Part shown: piece after piece, positions 25,171 through 34,605 of the stretch
Layout of the letters: each line of letters starts with the position of its first letter
Numbering within the stretch: position 1 is the first letter of the stretch
Origin: Haematobia irritans
Lineage: Eukaryota > Arthropoda > Insecta > Diptera > Muscidae
DNA: 64,000 nt
Assembly (NCBI RefSeq): GCF_050003625.1
Contig: NC_134398.1
Location: forward strand, 63,868,891-63,932,890
Reading direction: 5' to 3'
The notes under the pieces: generated by a model
The model's input: only the letters and a program-made list of their open reading frames with translations
The model's database searches: none
What the model was told of the DNA's origin: nothing
Translations under genes and position numbers: made by a program

Positions 25171-26270
25171 ATGAAGTTTAATGAGCTTCGTGTGGAAGAC
25201 TTAAAAAAGGAATTGAGCAAACTGGAGCTGCCGACAACAGGCAATAAGGCCCAGCTTCAAAAGCGTCTACTGGAAGAGTTTGAACGGCGTAATATGGACA
25301 TTGCGACGCATGAGTTTGATTATAAGGAAGACATTGATGAATCAATACTCGTCAATACAAGCAGTGTAGAAACTCCATCTGTGGCTTCGAGTGTTGTGGA
25401 TTACACATCAATGCTCAATGTTTTGAGCAAAATGATGGAAGCAAATTCTAGAAAAATGGAAGAAAAATTCGACGAAAATTCTAGAATGGTCAACGAAAAA
25501 TTACAACAAATTTCTGAAGGCATGGAGAAACGTGTGGACCATATAGAAAATCAAATTGTGGAATTGGATAAGAAAGTTCTTTCCGTGGATGAGAAAATTA
25601 TGGTTCATGATGAGAAGTTTCTGCACATCGAGAAAAAAATGTCAGAGCTGGAAATTAAAGGTGGTCCAGTGCGCTTCATCGAGGGCTCAAAAATCAAAAC
25701 TCCTGTTTTCGATGGCTCAACGTCATTTGATGTCTTCAAATTCCAATTCGAAATGGCTGCTTGTAGAAATTTGTGGAATGACGATGATAAAGCAATTGAA
25801 CTTCTATTGGCATTAAAGGGCAATGCTGCTGATGTGATACAAAGCATTCCCGCTGCTTCTAGAAATAACTATAATGAAGTAATAGCGGCACTTCAACGCA
25901 AGTACGGTGGAGAACATAAGCAAGACATCTTCAGAATGGAATTAAGAGGAAGAGTCCAGAAGTCAAATGAGACTCTACAAGACTTTGCAACAGAGGTTGA
26001 GCGGTTGGTGCTTTTGGCATATCCAGGAGAGAGTCACCCACTTGTGGACCGCATCAAAATTGAGACCTTTGTGAATGGCATTCGAGACCCAGACATAAAA
26101 TGTGCAACATATGCCGCACAAAAAGCTACATTCACAGAAACAGTGACATTTGCACTTGTACAAGAGACTGCGAGATTGCTGGCACGGCCTCAAATTCACA
26201 AAGTACGCAGAGTAGAGACCGAGTGTGAAGAATCGAAATCGGTCATTGAATTGGTAAAAGAGGCTCTAAA
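25171..26270 (+). pseudogene. Gag, N-terminal part, with SAP domain, interrupted by a hAT element
   Basis: The ATG 38 bp after the LTR opens a frame whose first residues (FNELRVEDLKKELSKLELP) form a SAP domain, about residues 1-36, a DNA-binding fold seen in chromatin proteins. Residues about 85-165 are a heptad-rich coiled coil. About 185-335 is the retrotransposon capsid-like region (FKFQFEMAACRNLW, LRGRVQKSNETLQDFATEVERLV). True Gag sequence ends at 26270, where the hAT element begins; the frame then reads into the hAT and stops at 26379. The downstream Gag and integrase frame is in the same phase once the 578-bp insert and one 8-bp target copy are discounted, so before that insertion a single long frame existed. 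Confidence 0.85.
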
Positions 26271-26848
26271 TAGTCTTGTGTCGTTCCGGAACGAACTAGT
26301 TCCAATGAACGGTTCACTAAAAGGAACGATTGTCACTAGTTCCATCTCTTTCGTCCTCATCGTTCCTTTTGTCATTTAGTTTTATGTTCAACTTACGCTC
26401 CATAGTTCCGCATATCGCAGTTTGATTTTTTGACTTTTGTTTGAGCTATATGACAATTTATTCATTTTGGCGCGTATGTATATGAAATCATTGATTGGTA
26501 TGCTGCTATCCAATAGAATCATTAGTTCCATTTCAGGAACTAATGATTCTTAATTTCTTGCAATGAGTTTAGTTACTTCTTTAAATTTCCCATTCAATAT
26601 TTTTTCTTCCTATATTTTTATAAACTATTGTAAGTAATTTTATTCAATTTTTAATATTTTTTTGTATCTTTCATTTGACCACGAACAAAGTAAACAATGT
26701 CATCTCTGCCTTTAGTAGATGACAGTGATGACAAATATAAAAAGCTGGAACGAAAAGGAACGATGGAACGATTTGAAGGAACTAGTTCCTTTGTACAAAA
26801 GGAACGACGAGTCCGAATCACTATGGTGAACGATTTTGCCCAAGACTA
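26271..26848. mobile_element. 578-bp non-autonomous hAT element in gag
   Basis: TAGTCTTG...CAAGACTA termini with a perfect 8-bp duplication GCTCTAAA (26263-26270, 26849-26856). The interior contains inverted GGAACTAGTTCC-like and GGAACG words near both ends and a hairpin around AATCATTAGTTCC/GGAACTAATGATT (about 26,516-26,552). No transposase. Confidence 0.9.
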
Positions 26849-26863
26849 GCTCTAAAGCAGATA

Positions 26864-28465
26864 ATGCAAGAAATGAAGCAGCAGGCAAATAAATCTAGAA
26901 TAAATTGCTATAACTGTGATAAGGCTGGACATCTTTCCCGGGAATGTAAAGCGTGGCGTAAAACGTCGGGGTCAATCTCGCCATCTCCATTAAACAATAG
27001 TCAGAAGAAGCCGACTACAAAGCCAAGCGACTCAAATTCAAATTTTGCGGATAATAGAAAAGGTGGCAAACAAGTTATTCATCAAGCCTTGACACGACGG
27101 CATTGCAATGCAGTTGTAAATGTCAGGCAGCTACACATCGAATCTGGCACAGACTGGTCAACAGAGCAACGTAAAGATCCCATTCTGAGAAAAATTATTT
27201 CGGCAAAACAAGAAAATAAGAAACCCAGCAAGAAAGACATCGCAGCCGAAAGTCCACTGATGAAAGCATACTGGGCTCAATGGGATAGTTTAGTTCTAGT
27301 CAATGGATCCCTGCAACGTAAATGGGAAAGCGAAGATGGCAAGAGCAGCCGAAATTTGATCATCGTACCGGATTCCAAAATAAGAGATGTTTTGGCGGAG
27401 TTCCATAATGGTCCCAGTGGAGGTCATCTGGGAATAACCAAAACCGCCGAGAAAGTGAAGCAACGATTCTACTGGGTTGGATGCCAGAAATCAATTGCTG
27501 AATGGGTAGCCAATTGCGAGAAGTGCATGAAGGCGAAAGGTCCAACAAGGAAAAGTCGAGGTCCTATGCAAGAATATAGACCAGGAGCCCCGTTTGAAAG
27601 AATAGCAATGGACGTGGCAGGCCCTTTCCCAGTAAGTGATTCTGGAAACCGTTATGTCCTTGTGGTAATGGATTACTTCAGCAAATGGCCGGAGGTGTAT
27701 GCAATTCCAAACCAAGAAGCAAAAACGATTGTGGATGTTGTCAACAAAAACTGGATATGTCGCTACGGTGTGCCGTCCGAGATTCACTCAGACCAGGGAA
27801 GAAATTTTGAATCGGCCATATTCAAAGAGATGTGTGAATCCCTTGGTATCAAGAAAACGAGGACTACACCATTACATCCACAATCCGATGGCATGGTAGA
27901 AAGGTTTAATCGCACTCTGGAGGAACATCTTCGAAAAGTAGTGGACAACGGCCAGAGGGACTGGGTCGAGCATATACCAAAGTTTTTGCTGTCGTATAGA
28001 TCTGCCATTCATGATTCCACCTCTCGAACACCGGCCAATGTTCTATTCGGAACTGAGTTGAAGTTGCCTGGTGATCTGATATTCGGTGCTAAACCTAATG
28101 AGCTCGCCATGGAAGAAAACAGAAACGACATCCCAAACACTTTCGGTGAAGTTCACGAATCAGTGCGCAACAAAATAAAAATGGTCAGCAACAGAATGAA
28201 GGCGAGATACGATCGTGCTGTAAATACTGAAGGCTTCCAAGAAGAAGAATTGGTTCTGCTATTTAACCCGCAACGAAAGAAAGGATTGTGTCCTAAACTG
28301 CAAACACAGTGGGAAGGCCCATACAAAGTCATCAAGAAGATCAATGATGTTGTATACCGGATTCAGAAGGACGACAGCCCTAGGTCAAAGATGAAAGTTG
28401 TACATCTGGAACGATTGGCTCCTTACGGAACAGGTTCTGTGCCTGTTCGGGACGAACAGGCTTAA
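26864..28465 (+). CDS. Gag zinc knuckle fused to integrase (533 codons)
   Basis: Residues 15-28 are a CCHC knuckle (CYNCDKAGHLSREC) that ends Gag. After a Ser/Lys-rich linker the frame passes, near 27,090, straight into the sequence that normally follows RNase H (ALTRRHC, RQLHIESGTDWSTEQRKDPI) and then a complete integrase. This has an HHCC zinc-binding domain (GGHLGITKTAEKVKQRFYW ... CEKCMKAKG), a catalytic core with Asp in AMDVAGPF, Asp in SDQGRNFES and Glu in MVERFNRT separated by 35 residues (DD35E intact), and a C-terminal GPY-type module (WEGPYKVIKKINDVVYRIQ). The missing PR-RT-RNase H was removed without breaking phase. The ATG used is simply the first after the hAT insertion; the natural frame began at 25171. 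Confidence 0.88.
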   Translation: MQEMKQQANKSRINCYNCDKAGHLSRECKAWRKTSGSISPSPLNNSQKKPTTKPSDSNSNFADNRKGGKQVIHQALTRRHCNAVVNVRQLHIESGTDWSTEQRKDPILRKIISAKQENKKPSKKDIAAESPLMKAYWAQWDSLVLVNGSLQRKWESEDGKSSRNLIIVPDSKIRDVLAEFHNGPSGGHLGITKTAEKVKQRFYWVGCQKSIAEWVANCEKCMKAKGPTRKSRGPMQEYRPGAPFERIAMDVAGPFPVSDSGNRYVLVVMDYFSKWPEVYAIPNQEAKTIVDVVNKNWICRYGVPSEIHSDQGRNFESAIFKEMCESLGIKKTRTTPLHPQSDGMVERFNRTLEEHLRKVVDNGQRDWVEHIPKFLLSYRSAIHDSTSRTPANVLFGTELKLPGDLIFGAKPNELAMEENRNDIPNTFGEVHESVRNKIKMVSNRMKARYDRAVNTEGFQEEELVLLFNPQRKKGLCPKLQTQWEGPYKVIKKINDVVYRIQKDDSPRSKMKVVHLERLAPYGTGSVPVRDEQA

Positions 28466-28476
28466 GCGGGAGGCAG

Positions 28477-29072
28477 TGTTACGAATTTGATAATTATAGA
28501 TATAAGTTTATTTAAATTAGTTTCCGTTAATTTAAAATTGTAACGATAAAATTTCGCTATCACTTGTTGGAATCATCCATTCATTTTCTAGTATTTTCCT
28601 GAATTTCTTTTATGTTCTTTTGTTTGCTTACCGAAATGTTAGTTCTTACTCTCTCATAGAATAACAACCCCTTTGCTTTGTTATTTTGCTTTCTCATTTC
28701 ATCTCATTGTCTATTGTCATTGTTGTTGTAGTAATGCGAGCATATATCTATGTGAGTGTGTATGTGTTTGGCAGCCACCAGACGAATTACTTAATGGTCG
28801 TAGATCCTTCTAGCATTGTCTAAGAATGTTCTGGCGTTGCCAGAATATTGTAGTGCTACCAGAATGTTCTCGTATTGCCACACCGTCATATATAAAAGCG
28901 CTCGCATGCTGCTAACGAGTCAGTCTTAATTAAAGCGTCAAACGAATAACTTCAGTGTGAACGAATTGTAAAGTGTGAAGTCATAGTAAATAAATTGTAG
29001 ATTGTCGTTATTTAAAAGAACTGTGTTTTAATTGTCGGGTAATTAAAAACGCCTAAATATAAAAACGTAACA
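28477..29072 (+). repeat. 3' LTR
   Basis: 596 bp, same length and, by eye, same sequence as the 5' LTR. Preceded by the purine-rich AAGCGGGAGGCAG, the likely polypurine tract (28464-28476). Confidence 0.95.
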
Positions 29073-29666
29073 ATATTGAACTTATGTGTACGGTCATTGA
29101 ACTTTTTACCCACGTTTAGTTCATAAAATGTTTGAGACATACTTAACAAAAAAGGAAAATGTTATTGGACTGTGGACAATTTCGAAAAATATAATAAAAT
29201 TTTACTACAAACAAATAATTATTTTGCAATAAAAATTAGTTAAATTAAGGGTTAGATTAACTACGAATTTTTTCGGCGCATAAGCAATTTTCGGATTTTA
29301 TCTAAAATAATTTCGTTAATTGGTGATAAAGTTTTAGTCGAGATGAGCCGACGGCGGAATCGGCTGCCCAAAAAAGTCGGCGGCGCAATTACACATTTTT
29401 GAAAATTAATTTCACAACAAAGCACAAAAAGTCCCTTATGTGCCTCATATCAAAGAACAGTACGAATTAAAAGGCAATTTTTTATTGCAAACATAAAGAC
29501 ATCATATTGTCTTTAAGTTTGTGTACACTGAAAAAAATATTGTCGTGAGGTCAAAGATTCCATGTCCTTAAAATACGAATGCAAATTTTGTTTAGCGATA
29601 CACTCCAAAAGTTGATACACTTTTTAATAAAGCCGCGTTGTCCTTATAATTAAGCGATTTGACTTA

Positions 29667-30846
29667 AGAGGGCAGTTCGGAAACTTCTTAGCCTAGCGCA
29701 AAAAGCACGGTATAAACAGAAGAAAGTTAAGCGTTTTGGAAACTTCCATCTCTGTTATGTAAAATTTTCTTTCGATCTGGCAACTCCTTTATATAGAAAC
29801 AGGTGTTCAAAAAAGACGCATCCGCAATTTTTTTACAATGGAAAAATTAGAAATGCGTGCTGTCATTAAATATTTACATATTTAATGACAGCAAGGAATT
29901 CATAAAGGTGGTGAATATGTTAGGTGAAAGTATTAACCTAACCTAACAGTAAAAAAATGGGTTGCTGATTTTAAACGTGGTCGTACAAGCATTGAAGATG
30001 AACCACGTAGTGGACGTCCAAAAACAGCAACAACAACACAAATTGTAGCCAAAGTGCATGATATGGTATTAAATGATCGACGAATTGCTTGCTAATATCA
30101 TGGGCATCTCAAATGATCGAGTCCATTTAATTTTGCATGAAGAAATACAGATGAAAAAGCTTTCTGCAAGATGGGCGCCGCATTTGTTAACTGTCGATCA
30201 AAAACGCATAAGAATGAGCATTTCTCAAGCTTGTTTGGATCGTTTTAAGCGAAATAAAATGGATTTTAAGCGTCGTTTCATAACTGTTGATGAGACATGG
30301 ATCCACCTCTATACTCCAGAGACAAAAGAACAATCCAAACAATGGACTGAAGGTGGAGGAAGTGCCCCAAAGAAGGTAAAAACAATTCAATCTGCTGGTA
30401 AGGTTATGGCAACGGTTTTTTGGGACTTCAAAGGTATTTTATTGATTGACTATCTGCAAAAGGGTAAAACAATAAATTCAGAGTACTATTGCAAACTTTT
30501 GGATCAATTAAATGCACAAATTCGAGAAAAACGTCCTGGCTGACAACACAAAAAAATAATTTTTCATCAAGACAACGCACCAGCGCACAAGAGTGTTTAA
30601 ACAATGTCTAAAATCAACGAATTAAAATACGAGTTGCTTGACCACCCAACTTATTCTCCTGATTTAGCTCCCAGTTACTCTTACTTGTTCCCAAATTAAA
30701 AAAAACTTCTTGCTGGCAAGCGATTTACCTCAAATGAAGATGTAATTACACTATTTTAATCAAGGGATAGAATTGCTAGAATATATTTTTGAAAAACTAA
30801 CTATTCTCTTTCAATGATAGGTTAAGAAGTTTCCGAACCACCCTCG
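29667..30846 (+). mobile_element. mariner transposon, decayed
   Basis: 1,180 bp with about 28-bp imperfect TIRs (GAGGGCAGTTCGGAAACTTC at left; inverted GAGGGTGGTTCGGAAACTTC at right) and TA target duplications (29665-29666 and 30847-30848). Confidence 0.9.
29838..30740 (+). pseudogene. mariner transposase remnant (DD34D)
   Basis: The start MEKLEMRAVIKYL fits a mariner transposase but stops after 15 codons, inside a near-perfect palindrome (GCTGTCATTAAAT...ATTTAATGACAGC, 29,859-29,892). [23 protein letters not shown] (helix-turn-helix region) follows. The main frame 30073-30543 holds TVDETWIHLYTPETKEQ with the first catalytic Asp at 30289-30291; after a TGA at 30541 comes FHQDNAPAHK with the second Asp at 30571-30573. 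Thirty-four codons later, in SPDLAPS, the third catalytic position (30676-30678) is TAC, Tyr instead of Asp. With several stops and a lost catalytic residue it cannot be active. Spacing 34 places it in mariner proper (irritans/mellifera-like). Confidence 0.88.
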
Positions 30847-30943
30847 TAAAAATGGGTATCATAACATGAAAGAAAATTTTTTGGGCTAAGGTCAATTTGA
30901 CCTTAATTTATTTTAGAAAAATTTTTTATAATTAATGAAATTG

Positions 30944-32249
30944 TTGTTGTTGTTGTAACAGTTTTTAATGTAGTTTCATCCATTTTGTTCTATGCTTGTG
31001 TAGTTCAGCTGGTAGCCTGATCAAGGAACTCTGCGACAAGGATGGGGTGTGTCCAGAGTGATCTGGTAGTGAGACGGGTAGGCTTAGCTGGGCAAGCAAA
31101 AAGGTGACGAGTGTCATGTGGCCCTTGATTACATATGGGACACACGTCAGCTACGCTGCTATCAATCACTGATAAGTATGAATTGAGGCGGCTGCACTTG
31201 CCTGATCTTAGTTGGGCCAAAACTACCCTTGTCTGCCGTGGGAGGTCTCTCTCCTCCGGTGCAATGGGCGGCGGTCGGACTCCGAGAACAGGATTAACCT
31301 TGTAGCTTCTCACCGCTTCAGCTACAGTATCCTCATGAATCCTGTTCAGACCTGTCTGGTATGCTGCCTGATCTAGAGGCTCTCTTTTGTAACGCTGGAT
31401 CTCTGGCTCTAGAAGGTGAAGATCAACCCTTACATTCCGCAAGAGGTACTGCTTTGACAACATGTAGTTGTGTCGACGCACTGGGATGATCTTGGTCTCC
31501 GCATAAAGGTGATCCAGGGGTGTACTGCGGAGACATCCGGTTGCGGTCTAAGGACAGCGTTCTGACAGGTCTGTATGTTATTCCACTACGTATCGCTCGT
31601 TTGAGGTGTCCACACTGGCGCTGCATAGTTTACCACTGACCGGCCAATTGCCTTATGTGTAGTTAACAAGGTTTCTTTGTCCGCACCCCAAGTGCTGCCG
31701 GCAAGCGACTTGAGGACCTTGTTTCTACCTCGGAGTTTATCACAAATTGCAGTGGCATGGGCGGACGATTTATAAAGGCTGTCGAATGTGACCCCGAGCA
31801 TCTTGTGGTAATTTGTTGTCGGAATTGTTTCGCCATCGACTCTGACATTCAACTGCCTGCGTACTTCCGCCATCCAAGTAGTGAAAAGTGTGGCTGAGGA
31901 TTTGGTGGGAGATATCCTCAGATTTCTTGCAGTGAAATAACTGGTAAGATCAGCGAGGTAGACATTTAATCGATCGCAAATGTCATCAACAATGGGCCCG
32001 GATGCCATGATTGTGCAATCGTCCGCATAAGACACAATCTCGTCGCCGTCAGGAGGGGGTGGAAGAGGTTAAACAGTGCCGGAGATATCACCCCGCCCTG
32101 GGGAACTCCCTGTTTAACTCTACGGGGTTTTGACTTCTTGTCCCTGAATTCCACGTACGACTGGCGTCCACACATATAATTCAGAACCCAACGCTTCGCC
32201 CCTGCCGGTAGGGACGTGTTCTCGATGTCCTCGAATAATGTGGCATGGT
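30944..32249 (-). mobile_element. 5'-truncated LINE with 8-bp target duplication
   Basis: Flanked by TGAAATTG at 30936-30943 and 32250-32257; the flanks rejoin to copy A of the CACTGAAAA family (compare copy B near 33,065). The 3' end, on the minus strand, is a short CAA-repeat tail. The 5' end is lost inside the reverse transcriptase. Confidence 0.88.
31005..32249 (-). pseudogene. LINE ORF2 remnant: reverse transcriptase palm to C-terminal zinc finger
   Basis: Three frames in succession: 32249-32055 carries RRVKQGVPQGGVISPALFN (RT motif 4); 32035-31586 begins with the catalytic SYADDCTIM and continues through RT motifs to LLTTHKAIGRSVVNYAAPVW; 31481-31005 ends with CPICNQGPHDTRHLFACPA, a Cys-Cys-His-Cys zinc finger. 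Shifts of frame lie near 32,050 (within a run of G/C) and near 31,590. No RNase H follows, so the element resembles Jockey-group LINEs; exact clade not certain. Base composition is clearly more GC-rich than its host DNA. Confidence 0.82.
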
Positions 32250-32599
32250 TGAAATTGTCTTTAAATTTGATGTCTTTTTGCATTTTTTTGCAAAAAATCG
32301 TTCAAAAATAGGCCATGTTTTTCAACACTTTATTTTAAAGTCGGTTTTAACTTGAAACATACCATAATTTGAAAAAAAAAGTTGTCGTTAACTTGTTTTT
32401 AAAGGATTTTGACAGCATTAAAATTTGCTTCCTAGAATCAAGTACAAAAAACACAAATTCAAAAGAGAATTGTGTCTTAAAATTATCTTTACTTGAATTC
32501 TACGCTTCTTTGGCTCGGAATATAAAGACAAAATCTTTGGAACCAGGCATGCTTTTTTCACATCTACGGCTCCCAAATGTCTTCCCGCCTGCATCGAAA

Positions 32600-33515
32600 A
32601 CTTTCACTAACATTTACAATGTGTTTAGGGATCCACCGTGGTGCATACCCTCCTTGCATACACATGGTTGTGAGTTCAACCCCAGTTTCGACCGAACGCT
32701 ATTTCTGAGTGTTTCAAAGCTTCTCTAAATGGTTTCACCGCATGTCGGACTCGGCTATAAAAAGAAGGTCCCTCGTAATTGAGCTAAACATAGCATCGGG
32801 CGGCATTCACACTGAAAAAATATTGTCGTGAGGCTAAAGATTTCATGTCCCTAAAATACTATTGCGAGCTTTGCTTAAAATTGACGACGCATAATTCCTA
32901 TATAAAGTGTTTTTACTTGCACAAAAGTTGATAAACTGTTCAATGAAGTCGTTTTGTCTTTCTAGTTAAGTGACTCAACTTAAATTGAGTGTCCTAACAT
33001 GAAAGAAAATTGCATTTGAGTAAGGTCAAATTGGCAGTAATAATTCTGGAAAACTCTTCACAATTAATGAATTCGTCTTTATATTTGTTGACTTTTCCCA
33101 TATTGGCTACAAAACTAAAAAGGATTTAAAAATAGGAGATAGTTTAGCACTTTTTTAAAGACGTTTTATACTTGAAACATAGCATACTTTTTACTTGAAG
33201 CTGAGTCTAAATATGAACATTTAATATATCGTTAAAACTTTCTTAATGGATCTCGATAGCATATGAAGAAGAGAACTGAAAAATGAGTAAATTGAAATTA
33301 ATTTTCTAAAATCATGTACGTAAAACTCAAATTTAAAAGAATATTGTGTTTTAAATGTGTCCTTGCTTCAAATCTATAATTCTTTGACTCGGAATCAATA
33401 CCAAAATCATTAGTGTAGAGACAAAATCTTTGGAAACAAGCTTGCTTTTCAGTGCAGTGATAAGAGAGAAGTTCGCACAATGAACTGAATGGTCCAAGTG
33501 AGCTTAAAATATCGA
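32600..33515 (+). repeat. SINE-like repeat, tRNA-like head, split by a CACTGAAAA element
   Basis: It starts with a tRNA-like head (CCTTGCATACACATGG, B-box-like GAGTTCAACCCC), continues through GGACTCGGCTATAAAAAG and GGGCGGCATTCA to 32,809, and resumes at 33,455 with CAGTGATAAGAGAGAAGTTC. The head resembles the plus-strand module at 553-620. Boundaries are approximate and no flanking duplication was found. Confidence 0.6.
32810..33454 (+). mobile_element. CACTGAAAA-family element, copy B (complete, 645 bp)
   Basis: CACTGAAAA...TTTTCAGTG termini, flanked by CA on both sides (32808-32809, 33455-33456), inserted in the SINE-like repeat, which reads through when it is removed. This is the cleanest copy of the family. 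It is non-coding. Confidence 0.85.
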
Positions 33516-33849
33516 GAATTTATGATTTTACTTAACCGTAGAAATTTTCATTGAAATTGGTAAACATTTCGTGCATCATGGTAAAGAATAAATTTAGCGA
33601 CGGCAAAACGGTTTTAAGGGCCACATCATGATAATTTTTACTACCATTTAAGAAATACATACGTTAATTTTTACATAATTGAAGTGACTGGTCTGATAAC
33701 ATTTGTAATATGTGTAGATAAAGTCTTAATTATTACAAGATTCTCATAAAATTTTTGAATTTTAAACTAACTGGGTAGAAGGCCGATTAACTACATTGAA
33801 GTTCCAAACTTGTTATAAATTACGAGCTAAACTTTTTCTGTATAAATTG
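33516..33849. other. Unassigned stretch
   Basis: AT-rich with no recognised element or gene. Confidence 0.3.
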
Positions 33850-34605
33850 TATGTTAGTCCATATGGAGTCTATGTTAGACAAGAAAGTCAGATTAAATAC
33901 CTATATAAGCTAATTAAGTTAATTATGAATCGATATGAATGAACCTCATCGGATTCTTCCTCCTCCATGAGGCTCCAAATTCAATTTTAGGGCGCTATAT
34001 TTAATTATTTGGTCTAATTTTTTCATGGTTGTTAGAGACTATAGACTAACATCACCTAACAAATTGCAATCCAATCCGATGAAGTTTGCTTTTTTAAGCG
34101 GCTCTGCAAGCCTCATCTGGGGGTCGGTTTATATGGGGGCTATATGTGGTCCGATATATCCCATTTTCAATACCGTCTGACCTACCTAATATTTAGTATT
34201 TAAACCAATATATATTTTTTTGGAGTACAATTTTTTTATTTGCAATGCGAAATTAACGATTGTTTGTTTTTGGTATTTCTATTTTGAAGCTGGGACCTAA
34301 CTACACAAAAAAATCAATGAACTTTCTTGTCAATACAATTAAAATTATGTTTAAATTTGAGCTAACAACGTAATTTGTAAGTACAATTACGATTTTAGTA
34401 ATACTTTGTCACATTAAAAACCAATGTCAACAAAAATTTTGTTGAACTTAAAAATTATCTTTAACAACAATTAATTGTAAGTTCAAAAAATACAATATTA
34501 TTTTGTGTGTATATACATTGAGCGGTATGAGACCTATATTTCAATGTGTTACAAAAGGAATGAAAACGTTAATATGCCCCCATGCTATGGTAGAGGCTTT
34601 AAAAA
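33850..34605 (+). repeat. Degraded DINE-like family 1 copy
   Basis: CGGTTTATATGGGGGCTATATG, AGCGGCTCTGCAAGCC and TTACAAAAGGAATG...GTTAATATGCCCCCATGC match family 1, with many changes and no GTCY array. Interrupted by 34,304-34,509. Confidence 0.55.
34304..34509. mobile_element. 206-bp CAC...GTG-ended element
   Basis: CACAAAAAAATC at left and ATTATTTTGTGTG at right, TA on both sides (34302-34303, 34510-34511). Non-coding. Confidence 0.55.

Larger units (their letters stand above)
24537..29072 (+). mobile_element. Ty3/gypsy-type LTR retrotransposon lacking PR-RT-RNase H
   Basis: A 4,536-bp element with 596-bp LTRs (24537-25132 and 28477-29072) bounded by TGTTACG...CGTAACA and a 4-bp duplication ATAT (24533-24536, 29073-29076). 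The flanks rejoin to TTTAGTTCATATTGAACTTA, nearly matching an unoccupied paralog near 40,197. It encodes Gag, then directly an integrase; protease, reverse transcriptase and RNase H are absent. A 578-bp hAT element sits inside gag. With identical LTRs but no polymerase, it was probably mobilised in trans by a full-length relative, or lost the genes very recently. Confidence 0.92.
29526..32564 (+). mobile_element. CACTGAAAA-family element, copy A, hosting a mariner and a LINE
   Basis: It begins CACTGAAAAAAATATTGTCG after TA and aligns with copy B (32,810-33,454) once the mariner (29,667-30,846) and LINE (30,944-32,249) are skipped. The right end (GCTTTTTTCACATC) is degenerate. Without the inserts it is about 550-600 bp and non-coding. 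Confidence 0.7.
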
